DNA of 64,000 bases from WJKG01 sp964627305 (GTDB lineage Bacteria; Zixibacteria; MSB-5A5; GN15; FEB-12). Both the position numbers and the translations under genes were made by a program. The notes under the pieces are model-generated. The model was not told the origin of the DNA. It saw nothing but the letters and a program-made list of their open reading frames with translations, and ran no database searches. Location of the stretch: positions 136,297 through 200,296 of the forward strand of contig CAZVHP010000006.1 of assembly GCA_964627305.1 (NCBI GenBank), read 5' to 3'. Shown here piece after piece: positions 32,073 through 40,495 of this stretch. Each line of letters begins with the position of its first letter. Positions within the stretch are counted from its first letter, which is position 1.

Positions 32073-33582
32073 CGATCGAATCTCCTATCTGCCAGGGACC
32101 GATTGCTTCCCATGGTGAGGGCTGTCGAACCCTGCCGTCACCACCCGACGCCACCGTCTTCGGACGGCTGATCGCCGACGCCGACGCTGCCGCTACGGCC
32201 ATATCCCGATAGCCGTCCAGGCTGATGTCACGGTCGGCCATGTTGACCTCGATGAAATTCGTATAGGTCCTGCCCTGCCGAAACGCCTCGTGACTCATAC
32301 AGTCAATCATGAACTTCTTCGACGTCCGCACCCCGAGTATCTTGTAGTTGTTCAACGCACTTATCATCTTGTTGATACACATCTCGCGCGTCGGGGCGTG
32401 CACAATCAGCTTGGCCATGACCGGATCATAGTCAATCGTAATCTGTGAACCATGCATCACGCCCGAATCCACCCGGATACCCGGCCCCACCGGCTCGGAG
32501 TAATGCACAATCTCACCCGTCGACGGCATGAAGTTGTTCTCACCGTCCTCGGCATAGATGCGACACTCGATCGCGTGGCCACGTTGTGCCAGATTAAGGA
32601 ACGCCTCGGACAGCCTTTCCCCGGCTGCGATACGGATCTGCTCCACGACCAGATCGGTGCCGGTAACCATCTCTGTCACCGGATGCTCCACCTGAATGCG
32701 TGTGTTCATCTCAAGAAAATAGTAATTCCCCGTGGCATCGAGCAGGAACTCCACCGTCCCGGCGTTCACATACCCCGCTGCCTGCGCCACCTTTACAGCG
32801 CTGGCGCCCATGCGCGCCCGCAACTGATCATCAACCGCCACCGAAGGACTCTCCTCGATAATCTTCTGGTGACGACGCTGAATCGAGCACTCCCGCTCAA
32901 AGACGTGCACCGTATTGCCGTGTGTGTCCGCCAACACCTGGAACTCGATATGGCGCGGGTTGACAATGTACTTCTCGAGATACACCGTATCATCCCCGAA
33001 TGCGTTACCCGCCTCACGCTGCGCCGCCTCAACCGCCGATGTCAGCTCCTCGGGTGAGTGTACCACCCGCATGCCCTTGCCGCCACCACCGGCTGCAGCC
33101 TTGATCATCACCGGATACCCCGCCGTCTCGGCCGCCGCCCGGAAGGCCTCGATATCCCCGGAACTGTCCTTCATGCCGGGGATCAACGGTATCCCCGCAT
33201 CAGCCATCGTCAGCCGTGACTCCACCTTGTTACCCAGCAGACGGATCGCATCCGGCGTCGGACCGATAAACGTAATCCCCTCCTCGACACATCGCCTGGC
33301 CAGTAACGGGTTCTCCGCCAAAAACCCGTACCCCGGATGAATCGCATCGGCGCCCGTTGCCTTCGCTGCAGCAATGATCTTCTCAATATCCAGATACGAC
33401 TCCCGCGGCGGCGGCGGACCGATATGCACCGACTCATCGGCATAATAACGGTGCTTACTGTGCGCATCGGCATCGGAATACACCGCCACCGATGGGATCC
33501 CCAGCACCCGGCAGGCATTCATCACCCGGACTGCAATCTCCGACCGATTGGCCACCAGTACTTTGTTAAACAGCTTGCTCAT
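32065..33582 (-). CDS. biotin carboxylase subunit of an acyl-CoA carboxylase
   Basis: ATP-dependent carboxylation of biotin on the carrier protein. The 505-residue chain has the N-terminal domain (KVLVANRSEIAVRVMNACR), ATP-grasp glycine loop KAAAGGGGKGMRVV, and the active-site segment FLEMNTRIQVEHPVTEMVTG. It resembles AccC and the alpha subunits of methylcrotonyl/propionyl-CoA carboxylase. About 55 residues beyond the AccC core end the chain (from roughly residue 450: MSHEAFRQGRTYTNFIE...), which is the start of the linker seen in fused alpha chains. Downstream carrier gene overlaps it. Substrate is set by the beta subunit two genes upstream. Confidence 0.94.
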   Translation of the reverse strand: MSKLFNKVLVANRSEIAVRVMNACRVLGIPSVAVYSDADAHSKHRYYADESVHIGPPPPRESYLDIEKIIAAAKATGADAIHPGYGFLAENPLLARRCVEEGITFIGPTPDAIRLLGNKVESRLTMADAGIPLIPGMKDSSGDIEAFRAAAETAGYPVMIKAAAGGGGKGMRVVHSPEELTSAVEAAQREAGNAFGDDTVYLEKYIVNPRHIEFQVLADTHGNTVHVFERECSIQRRHQKIIEESPSVAVDDQLRARMGASAVKVAQAAGYVNAGTVEFLLDATGNYYFLEMNTRIQVEHPVTEMVTGTDLVVEQIRIAAGERLSEAFLNLAQRGHAIECRIYAEDGENNFMPSTGEIVHYSEPVGPGIRVDSGVMHGSQITIDYDPVMAKLIVHAPTREMCINKMISALNNYKILGVRTSKKFMIDCMSHEAFRQGRTYTNFIEVNMADRDISLDGYRDMAVAAASASAISRPKTVASGGDGRVRQPSPWEAIGPWQIGDSIDE

Positions 33583-33601
33583 AGTTTCTTCTATGTTGCT
33601 C

Positions 33602-34393
33602 TTAATCTCGTTTCTCTGCCCAGCGCGGCGCGCGCTTGTTCAAAAACGCATCCATACCTTCCTGTCCCTCCTCGGAGACACGGAGCCTTGCTATCATCTC
33701 AGCCGTGTATGGCTTGAACTGCTCGGGCGTCATCGACGGCACCTCGCTGATCAGCCGCTTGGCCATCGCCACCGCCTCCGGCCCCGAGGACAGGATCGAC
33801 CGCACCACCGCGCTTGTCACCTCTTCGAGCGCCTCGTCATCCACCACCCTGTTGATCAACCCCACCTGCAGCGCCCGCTCGGCATTCATGCGCTCACCGG
33901 TGATGAAAAGCTCCCGCGTCTTCCCCTCACCCATCTTCTTAATCACATACGGACCAATACACGCCGGCACCACCCCGATCTTCACCTCCGAAAAAGAAAA
34001 CACCGCCGAACGCCCCGCAATTGCTATATCGCACACCGCCACAAACCCGGTTCCACCTCCTATCGCCGCCCCGTTGATCTTCCCTATCACCGGCCGCTTG
34101 CACGTGTAAATCTGCCAGAACAAATCCGCAAGGTCATTGGATTCCGCCAGGTTCTCTTCGAACGACTGACTGATCACACCCCGCATCCAGTTCAAATCAG
34201 CCCCAGCACAAAATGACTTACCCTCTCCCGTGATGACAACCACGCGAATCTCGTCATCCGCCGCTATACGCCTGAATACATCAGCCATCTCCGCAATCAC
34301 GGTGGAGTTAAAGGCATTGTGCACCTTCGGACGGCAAAACGATACCTTCGCTATCCGGTTGTCCTTCGAGTACGCTACAGTCTCATACGCCAT
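33602..34393 (-). CDS. enoyl-CoA hydratase, methylglutaconyl-CoA-hydratase-like
   Basis: A 263-residue crotonase-family protein. Oxyanion-hole segments FCAGADLNWM and GAAIGGGTGFVAVCDIAIA are present, as is the catalytic Glu of FSEVKIGVVPA. The other crotonase Glu (GGGCE in the animal enzyme) is Gly here, as in LiuC-type 3-methylglutaconyl-CoA hydratases and related proteins, and DLNWM is also common in that group. The start chosen is ATG 34393 with AGGAG eight bases ahead; an ATG ten codons upstream would overlap the carboxylase beta gene. With the beta subunit next to it, hydration of 3-methylglutaconyl-CoA to HMG-CoA is the likely job. Confidence 0.88.
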   Translation of the reverse strand: MAYETVAYSKDNRIAKVSFCRPKVHNAFNSTVIAEMADVFRRIAADDEIRVVVITGEGKSFCAGADLNWMRGVISQSFEENLAESNDLADLFWQIYTCKRPVIGKINGAAIGGGTGFVAVCDIAIAGRSAVFSFSEVKIGVVPACIGPYVIKKMGEGKTRELFITGERMNAERALQVGLINRVVDDEALEEVTSAVVRSILSSGPEAVAMAKRLISEVPSMTPEQFKPYTAEMIARLRVSEEGQEGMDAFLNKRAPRWAEKRD

Positions 34394-34403
34394 ACCCTGA
34401 CTC

Positions 34404-36011
34404 CTACATGCGGAATACACCATACTTCTGCTCCGGAATCGGCGCGTTCAGCGCGGCCGCAATACCCAGCGCCAGCGCCTGGCGCGTATCGGTGAAACCG
34501 AGCATACCGTCATCCCACAACCGCGCCCCCGAATAGTACGGGGTCGATTCGCTCTCGTATTTCTCCACAACCGGACGACGAATGGTCTCGATCTCATCCT
34601 CGGACAACTTCTTGCCCTCCGCCTCCAGTTGCTTGATCTTCACCGTCGCCAGCACATCCGCTGCCTGCTCGCCACCCATCACACAGATCTTCGCATTCGG
34701 CCACATCCACATCACCCGAGGGAAATACCCCCGCCCGCACATGGCGTAGTTTCCGGCCCCGTATGATCCGCCCACCACCACCGTGAACTTGGGAACATCG
34801 GCGTTCGCCACCGCATGCACCATCTTGGCACCGTCCCGGGCAATCCCGCCGGCCTCGTACTGACGCCCCACGATGAACCCGGAAATATTCTGCAGGAAGA
34901 TCAACGGTATCTTCCGTGTCGTACACAATTCAATAAAGTGCGCTCCCTTGAGCGACGACTCCGAAAACAACACCCCGTTGTTTCCGATAATCCCCACCGG
35001 ATACCCCATCATGCGCCCGAACCCCGTCACCAGCGTCGTCCCGTACAACTCCTTGAACTCGTGAAACCGCGACCCGTCAACCAGCCGCGCTATCACCTCC
35101 CGAACATCGAACGGCTTCCGAATATCGGCGCTGACCACGCCGTAAAGCTCCTCGGGGTCGTAATAGGGATCTTCCGGCTCCGACCAGTCGATATCCGTCT
35201 TCGGCGGATAGTTCAAGTTCTCCAATATGTTGCGACACATCTGCAACGCGTGCTCGTCATTCTGCGCATACAAATCCGACACCCCCGAGGTACGACAATG
35301 GACATCAGCGCCACCAAGCTCCTCGGCCGTCACCACTTCCCCCGTCGCCGCCTTCACCAGCGGCGGCCCGCCGATAAAAATCGTCCCCTGCTTGCGCACC
35401 ATAATCGTCTCATCCGACATCGCCGGCAGATACGCTCCGCCCGCCGTACACGAACCCATCACCACCGAGATCTGCGCAATCCCCTTGGCCGACATACGAG
35501 CCTCATTGTAGAATATGCGCCCGAAATGATCCTTGTCGGGAAACGTCCCCTGCTGCAACGGCAGGAAAATCCCCCCGGAATCAACCAGATAGACACACGG
35601 CAGATGGTTCTCCTCCGCGATTCGCTGGGCCCGCGCATGCTTGAGAATGGTCATCGGGTAGTACGTCCCCCCCTTGACAGTCGCGTCGTTGGCGATCACC
35701 ATCACCTCACGACCATGCACCAGGCCAATCCCGCAGATAATCCCCGCCGCAGGCGCATCGTTGTCGTACATATCATACGCCGCCAGCGGACTCAGCTCCA
35801 AAAACGGCGTATTCTTGTCCAGAAGCTTGGCCACCCGGTCCCGCGGCAACAGCTTGCCGCGGTCGATATGCCGCTGTCGCGATTTCTCCGGCCCACCCAG
35901 CTTCACCTTCTCCAGGCGCTCCTTGAACTGACGGTGCAAGGTTAGGTTGGCCTCTCGATTCTCTTTGTAAATGGCCGAGTTCGTATCGACCTTCGATTCC
36001 AGTCGGAACAT
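34404..36011 (-). CDS. acyl-CoA carboxylase beta subunit (methylcrotonyl-CoA type)
   Basis: The carboxyltransferase that moves CO2 from carboxybiotin to an acyl-CoA. At 535 residues it matches methylcrotonyl-CoA carboxylase beta in length and sequence. Landmarks are GGTYYPMTILKHARAQ, YLVDSGGIFLPLQ, the first glycine-rich site GSCTAGGAYLPAM, and the second ISGFIVGRQYEAGGIARDGAKMV and GGSYGAGNYAMCGRGY. ARAQRIAEEN with LPCVYLVDSGG and SGFIVGR.YE is more like MCC/geranyl-CoA than propionyl-CoA carboxylase. It follows the AtuA-like gene by 28 bases. Substrate (methylcrotonyl- or geranyl-CoA) remains an inference. Confidence 0.92.
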   Translation of the reverse strand: MFRLESKVDTNSAIYKENREANLTLHRQFKERLEKVKLGGPEKSRQRHIDRGKLLPRDRVAKLLDKNTPFLELSPLAAYDMYDNDAPAAGIICGIGLVHGREVMVIANDATVKGGTYYPMTILKHARAQRIAEENHLPCVYLVDSGGIFLPLQQGTFPDKDHFGRIFYNEARMSAKGIAQISVVMGSCTAGGAYLPAMSDETIMVRKQGTIFIGGPPLVKAATGEVVTAEELGGADVHCRTSGVSDLYAQNDEHALQMCRNILENLNYPPKTDIDWSEPEDPYYDPEELYGVVSADIRKPFDVREVIARLVDGSRFHEFKELYGTTLVTGFGRMMGYPVGIIGNNGVLFSESSLKGAHFIELCTTRKIPLIFLQNISGFIVGRQYEAGGIARDGAKMVHAVANADVPKFTVVVGGSYGAGNYAMCGRGYFPRVMWMWPNAKICVMGGEQAADVLATVKIKQLEAEGKKLSEDEIETIRRPVVEKYESESTPYYSGARLWDDGMLGFTDTRQALALGIAAALNAPIPEQKYGVFRM

Positions 36012-36039
36012 AGTCAGGCTGTCTTTCGTCTATGCACTG

Positions 36040-37845
36040 TTATCTTGTCTTCACACTCTTGAGCACCACATCCGGCACCTTCACCTGCATCTGCAAAAGC
36101 GCCTGTGCCAGCGTTTTTCCCTGCGGATCAATCATCAACGATCGCGTCCCGCCCCCACCAAGGGTCTGATCCAGCAGAAAATTCAACCCCTGCAGATTGT
36201 CCAATTCATACCGCGTCACCTTGCCGTACGTGATACCGTCGAAAAACCGACGCACCACCTGTGCGCTCAGGTTGTCGCACAGCCACCGATAAGCCGCCTC
36301 CGAGCGCGCCAGCACCCCTATATTACACGTGTCCCCCTTATCACCCGAACGCGCGTAACAAATCTCCTGCAGACACACCTTTCTGGTCCTGCCCGAAAAC
36401 CTCGCTTTCGCCCCGCGCGCGTTACCGGCCATCGTCACCACTTCCTCCGGACGAGTCTGCACCCGGATCGGAAAACTGATCTCGTGAAACTCCTCATAGC
36501 CGGAGGTGTCAACTACCAGCACCTTGGCCTTCACCCGGCTGCGGTGCATCAGCGCCGGCCAGTAGGCTACTACCAGCGATGGCTTGGGGCGCCCGCCCGG
36601 CGTCACCGCCATCCCCGCCGGACCGGAAAGAATCAAAGTCGACAGCGCCTTCGAAAAGTCCTCCACCTTCCTGCGATCGGAATCCCTCACGGCAAACCGG
36701 AGCAGCGCCTCGTTGGGCTCGCACGAAAACAACGAACGCGGCCAGATTGTCCCTGTCCCGATCAGCTCCGTACGCGTCGCTTCATACGTATGCGGCAGCT
36801 TCGCCCAGAACATCTTCTCCACAATGTCCGCCTTCTGCTGAATCTGCGGACCCGAAATCAACACCGCCCCGGAGGCCTTCCACCCCTCCTCGTACGACAT
36901 CGACACCTTCAGAAAATCCGGCTCCGGACGCCCCTTGATACCATACACCCGCACCCGGTTACGTCCCAGCTCCGCCAGCTGAACCGTGTCAAAGCGCGCT
37001 ACCCCGTCCGGCGAAACATAGTTGGCCGGGTCCCCCATCTCGTACACCAGTTGCTCCTTGACCGTCTTCTCATTGACCACCCCACCCGTCCGCGGATGCT
37101 TGGTCACCACAAACTCGCCGGTCCTCTCCATCTCGATTATGGGATAGCCGATAGTGTCAAACGACTTAACCTCGTGCCAATCAGTGATATTCCCCCCGCT
37201 GGCCTGCGCCCCGCACTCTATTATATGACCGGCCACAATCCCGGCGGCCATCTTGTCCCAGTCGTCCATCGCCCAGCCGAACTCGTGGATCATCGGCGCC
37301 AGCGTAATCCCCGTATCGGTCACCCGCCCCGTCACGATTATCTGACACCCCGCCTCCAGCGCCTTGACTACCGGCTCCGCCCCCAGGTAGATGTTGGCTG
37401 AAGAGATATGCGACCGGTACCTGAAAAAGTCCTCCCCCGTCTCCATATTCGTGAACCGCTCGCCCGCAGCCGTAAGCTCATACAGGTGATTCACGATATC
37501 GTCACCATAGACAATGCCGACTTTGATATCCAGCCCCTGTCTCTGGGCCGTCCTGACAATCTCGCGCCCCAGGCCGATCGGATTGATCCCGCCGGCATTG
37601 GAAATGACCCGAACCTTCTTTTTGCATATCAACGGCAGACACTCTTCGATCTGCGCCAGAAAGTCGACCGCATAGCCAAGCTCAGGATTGCGCTTGCGCT
37701 GACGCTGGAGAATCGACATCGTGATCTCAGCCAGGAAATCTATCGTGATATAGTCCAGCGGACCACCGACAAGCTGACGCTTCATGGCCCCCAGGTCATC
37801 ACCCCAGTACCCGCCGGCGTTACCTATCCGTATCTTGCGTTTCAC
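36040..37845 (-). CDS. AtuA-family (DUF1446) protein
   Basis: A 601-residue protein of the acyclic-terpene-utilisation AtuA family. The N-terminal domain begins with KIRIGNAGGYWGDDLGAMKRQL and contains VRVISNAGGINP, IVYGDDI and QIIVTGRVTDTG; the last 110 residues form the small domain with YARSGDKGDTCNIGVLAR that is separate in some genomes. Family members accompany geranyl-CoA or methylcrotonyl-CoA carboxylase genes, as here, but the reaction is not firmly known. First gene of the operon; GTG start 37845 with no obvious SD. A strong promoter lies about 90 bases upstream. Confidence 0.92.
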   Translation of the reverse strand: MKRKIRIGNAGGYWGDDLGAMKRQLVGGPLDYITIDFLAEITMSILQRQRKRNPELGYAVDFLAQIEECLPLICKKKVRVISNAGGINPIGLGREIVRTAQRQGLDIKVGIVYGDDIVNHLYELTAAGERFTNMETGEDFFRYRSHISSANIYLGAEPVVKALEAGCQIIVTGRVTDTGITLAPMIHEFGWAMDDWDKMAAGIVAGHIIECGAQASGGNITDWHEVKSFDTIGYPIIEMERTGEFVVTKHPRTGGVVNEKTVKEQLVYEMGDPANYVSPDGVARFDTVQLAELGRNRVRVYGIKGRPEPDFLKVSMSYEEGWKASGAVLISGPQIQQKADIVEKMFWAKLPHTYEATRTELIGTGTIWPRSLFSCEPNEALLRFAVRDSDRRKVEDFSKALSTLILSGPAGMAVTPGGRPKPSLVVAYWPALMHRSRVKAKVLVVDTSGYEEFHEISFPIRVQTRPEEVVTMAGNARGAKARFSGRTRKVCLQEICYARSGDKGDTCNIGVLARSEAAYRWLCDNLSAQVVRRFFDGITYGKVTRYELDNLQGLNFLLDQTLGGGGTRSLMIDPQGKTLAQALLQMQVKVPDVVLKSVKTR

Positions 37846-37933
37846 AATTGCAGTCCGATATGCTCGGCTCGATCACGTGCCTCAGTGTTTCCGTTCGCCG
37901 GGATCGGGGTCCCGCGTGTATGCAATGAGCGGG

Positions 37934-37962
37934 AATATACGTTCTCTCAGACAGCTTGTAAA
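37934..37962 (-). promoter_or_regulatory. promoter of the AtuA/carboxylase operon
   Basis: Minus strand TTTACA (37957-37962), 17 bases, TATATT (37934-37939). Transcription would start near 37927, giving a leader of about 80 bases before the GTG. It partly faces a plus-strand promoter at 37981-38010. Confidence 0.65.
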
Positions 37963-37980
37963 GTCACATAGCATAAACAC

Positions 37981-38010
37981 TTGAAACCACAGGCCTGCCT
38001 GTCGTATCTT
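37981..38010 (+). promoter_or_regulatory. promoter of the lipoprotein gene
   Basis: TTGAAA (37981-37986), 18 bases, TATCTT (38005-38010). It lies 39 bases before the lipoprotein ATG and is divergent to the AtuA promoter. Confidence 0.45.
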
Positions 38011-38048
38011 CGATCTGACAGAAACCATATCCGAACAGGACAACTACC

Positions 38049-38702
38049 ATGCGAAACCTCGTCCAGGCTTGCGCTATATCCGCCGCACTGATTGCCCTCT
38101 CAGCCTGCGGTAACCGCCCGGTGATCAACCACACCATTGGGCCCGGCGACGCTCGCCCTATAGAACACTGGCAGATCGAATGGGCCGACACCGAAACCAG
38201 CCAGTTGCTCTTCCCCGGTTCGAACGTCGAACTGACCCGAAATGTCGAAGACACCCTCGAGGTCAACGCTCGCGATTACGTCCGCCAGGTGCGACGCCGC
38301 CTTATTGATAGCCACAATATCAGCTTCGCCACCAACTTCCCCACAGTCGGACGCATAGAGATCACCATGCGCGGCACCAAACTCGCACGCCACGCCAACC
38401 GACAGGACGACGATCCTCTCAAACAGAAGCTCGATCGTGACTTGCAGCTGCCCGCCCACGACCCTCGCTATCGGGACATCAGGGACTCGATCACCATCAT
38501 CGATGCCCTGCCCGGCTTCCTCTTCACATCACCCGACTGGGTCACACAGGTCGAGGTGAGCATTTTCGATGCCCAGGGGCTGCTTGCTCACCGCATCGAG
38601 ATCGCGGCCAAGGGCGAGAAGGGACTCTCTCCTGACCTGGTAGCCGACAAGATCGCCGAGATCCTCACCGAGGACCGCAACCGCCTCCGCTTGACACCAT
38701 AG
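38049..38702 (+). CDS. lipoprotein of unknown function
   Basis: A 217-residue predicted lipoprotein. The N-terminus has a short hydrophobic signal ending in the lipobox LSAC (Cys20), after which the chain is hydrophilic and likely periplasmic, attached to the inner or outer membrane. Two central segments look like beta strands (GRIEITMRGTKLA, WVTQVEVSIFDAQG) and the end is a helix (DLVADKIAEILTEDRNRLRL). I do not recognise a family. ATG 38049 has AGGA nine bases ahead. It has its own promoter and is followed by a terminator hairpin at 38855-38882, so it is monocistronic. Confidence 0.8.
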   Translation: MRNLVQACAISAALIALSACGNRPVINHTIGPGDARPIEHWQIEWADTETSQLLFPGSNVELTRNVEDTLEVNARDYVRQVRRRLIDSHNISFATNFPTVGRIEITMRGTKLARHANRQDDDPLKQKLDRDLQLPAHDPRYRDIRDSITIIDALPGFLFTSPDWVTQVEVSIFDAQGLLAHRIEIAAKGEKGLSPDLVADKIAEILTEDRNRLRLTP

Positions 38703-38854
38703 TACCTGATGCCCAGAAGACTGATGTACAACGTCAATTCAACGGTGACATAGGTAACAGTCCTCGCGAGAGCCCACCACCGCCGGATAACAAAGCGCTA
38801 TCAGCACACGTGACAGCATTGGCTACCAGAAGCTCAGCAGCAAACATGAGGTAT

Positions 38855-38882
38855 CCCATCCCGCCTCTGGCGGGGTGGGTTT
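38855..38882 (+). terminator. terminator hairpin after the lipoprotein gene
   Basis: CCCA-T-CCCGCC pairs with GGCGGG-G-TGGG around loop TCT and is followed by TTT. A near-copy of this hairpin and its flanks occurs at 56855-56880, so it is also part of a dispersed intergenic repeat. Confidence 0.55.
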
Positions 38883-38896
38883 CCGGTCATGCTCGT

Positions 38897-38917
38897 GGGC
38901 GGCAGGCGCCCCGCCTA
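38897..38917. repeat. palindromic intergenic repeat A, copy 1
   Basis: GGGCGGCAGGCGCCCCGCC, an imperfect copy of the palindrome GGCAGGCGTCCCGCCTGCC seen at 53931, 55514, 56916, 62196 and 62236. This copy runs right up to the stop codon of the amidohydrolase gene. Confidence 0.7.
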
Positions 38918-40495
38918 CAACACCCCCTGATCATACACCACCACACCATCCAACACCGTCCCCAGAACCTGTGCTTCCTCCAGCCGGCTCATAGGCAATC
39001 GATAGATATCCTCCGAAAGCACCACAAAGTCCGCCGGATACCCCACCATCAGATACCCACGGCAATCCTCCTGTCCTCCCGCAACGGCCGCCCCCACCGT
39101 GAAGGCGCGCACGGCCTGGCCCACCGAGATGCGCTCTTGCGGATAGAATGCGCGACGCCTCCCCGGTCGTGTACGACGTACCGCGGCGGCGATCCCTGCC
39201 AATGGCTCCAGCGGCTCGATCGGCGCATCCGAACCGAACGCAAGATCAACGTGCTTGTCCAGCATCGTCCGAAATACGTACGTGTTACGCCCCCGCTTGC
39301 CCCAGTATGCATTCACCATATCCACATCCGACAACAACTGCTGCGGCTGCATCGAGGCCACCACACCAAGTTGACGCAGCCTGGGTATGTCCTTACGCCG
39401 CACCAACTGCACGTGCTCAATGCGGTGCCGCCCCCCACTTCGCAGTTTCGGCGTCCTCTCGATAACCTCCAGGGCGTTGGCAACCGCCTTGTCGCCAATC
39501 GCATGAATCGCGCACGGCAAACCCTGCTTCGCGGCCGCCTTCGCCCATCGCAGCATCTGAGCAACCGAGGTGACCTCTATGCCACAATTGTCCTCACTCC
39601 CAATGTACCTGCCAAAACAAAGCGCCGTGCGACTCCCAAGGGCACCATCGGCGAACATCTTCACCCCCGCCACGCGCACCCAGTCGTCAGCGAATCCGTA
39701 ATCGATACCCCGCTCGACCAGCTTCCCGATCTCCGCCGCCGGGAGATAGCTCGTGATGCGCAGCCCCACCCGGCCGCGCTGCGCCAACCCAAGAACATAG
39801 TCAAACCCCTCCATGCCGTCCATGCTGTGCACACCAGTAACGCCCCGGCTCCAGGCCAACTGGAGCGCCTGCCGGTACAACTGATCGACTCGTCTCTTTG
39901 CCGGCGCGCTCACCAGCGGCCACACCAGCATGTAGGCCGACTCACGCAGAATCCCGGTCGGGGCGCCGTCCTCCGTGCGCTCGATCCGCCCCCCTGACGG
40001 GTCATCGGTGCAGGCACCCACCCCCGCCAGTTCCAGCGCCCTGCTGTTCACCCAGGCCGAATGCTGGTCATGGCTGAAAATGAACGCCGGCCGACCCGAG
40101 GTCACCTCGTCAAGGTCCTCTTTCGTCGGCAACACGTAGCGCCGGAAGTTGTCAGGCGCGTACCCCTCACCGACCACCCATTCATTTCTCTTCAACCCTC
40201 GCGCATATGCCCCGATCTTCTCCTTACACTCCTCAAGCGACTTCGCCGCATGCAGATTCACCCGACCCAGCGACAGCGCCATGAAATAGAAGTGCGTGTG
40301 CGCATCGACCAGGCCCGGAACCACTGCCCGCCCCTGCAAATCGATCCGCGACCACGATATGAAGTCCGGGTCGTACTGCAAACGATTCCCTGTTGCCACT
40401 ATCCGTCCGCGCCGCACGGCCATTGAGTCGCACACAACACCATCAGCCTGCGTATAGATGCGACCGTTACAGTACAGTGCTCTCGTCGTCACCAT
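38915..40495 (-). CDS. amidohydrolase, YtcJ-like
   Basis: A 526-residue metal-dependent hydrolase of the amidohydrolase superfamily (YtcJ/NfdA-like group). The first metal site is VDAHTHFYF (HxH near residue 62); further landmarks are GVTGVHSMDG, the acidic/His region VKMFADGALGSRTA, AIHAIGDKAVANALEVIE and HRIEHVQLV, and FGSDAPIEPLEPL near residue 400, which supplies the last metal Asp. The physiological substrate is unknown; relatives cleave N-formyl or other amides. ATG 40495 has AAAGGAG seven bases ahead and lies inside the end of selB (29-base overlap), an unusually long overlap. Confidence 0.88.
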   Translation of the reverse strand: MVTTRALYCNGRIYTQADGVVCDSMAVRRGRIVATGNRLQYDPDFISWSRIDLQGRAVVPGLVDAHTHFYFMALSLGRVNLHAAKSLEECKEKIGAYARGLKRNEWVVGEGYAPDNFRRYVLPTKEDLDEVTSGRPAFIFSHDQHSAWVNSRALELAGVGACTDDPSGGRIERTEDGAPTGILRESAYMLVWPLVSAPAKRRVDQLYRQALQLAWSRGVTGVHSMDGMEGFDYVLGLAQRGRVGLRITSYLPAAEIGKLVERGIDYGFADDWVRVAGVKMFADGALGSRTALCFGRYIGSEDNCGIEVTSVAQMLRWAKAAAKQGLPCAIHAIGDKAVANALEVIERTPKLRSGGRHRIEHVQLVRRKDIPRLRQLGVVASMQPQQLLSDVDMVNAYWGKRGRNTYVFRTMLDKHVDLAFGSDAPIEPLEPLAGIAAAVRRTRPGRRRAFYPQERISVGQAVRAFTVGAAVAGGQEDCRGYLMVGYPADFVVLSEDIYRLPMSRLEEAQVLGTVLDGVVVYDQGVL

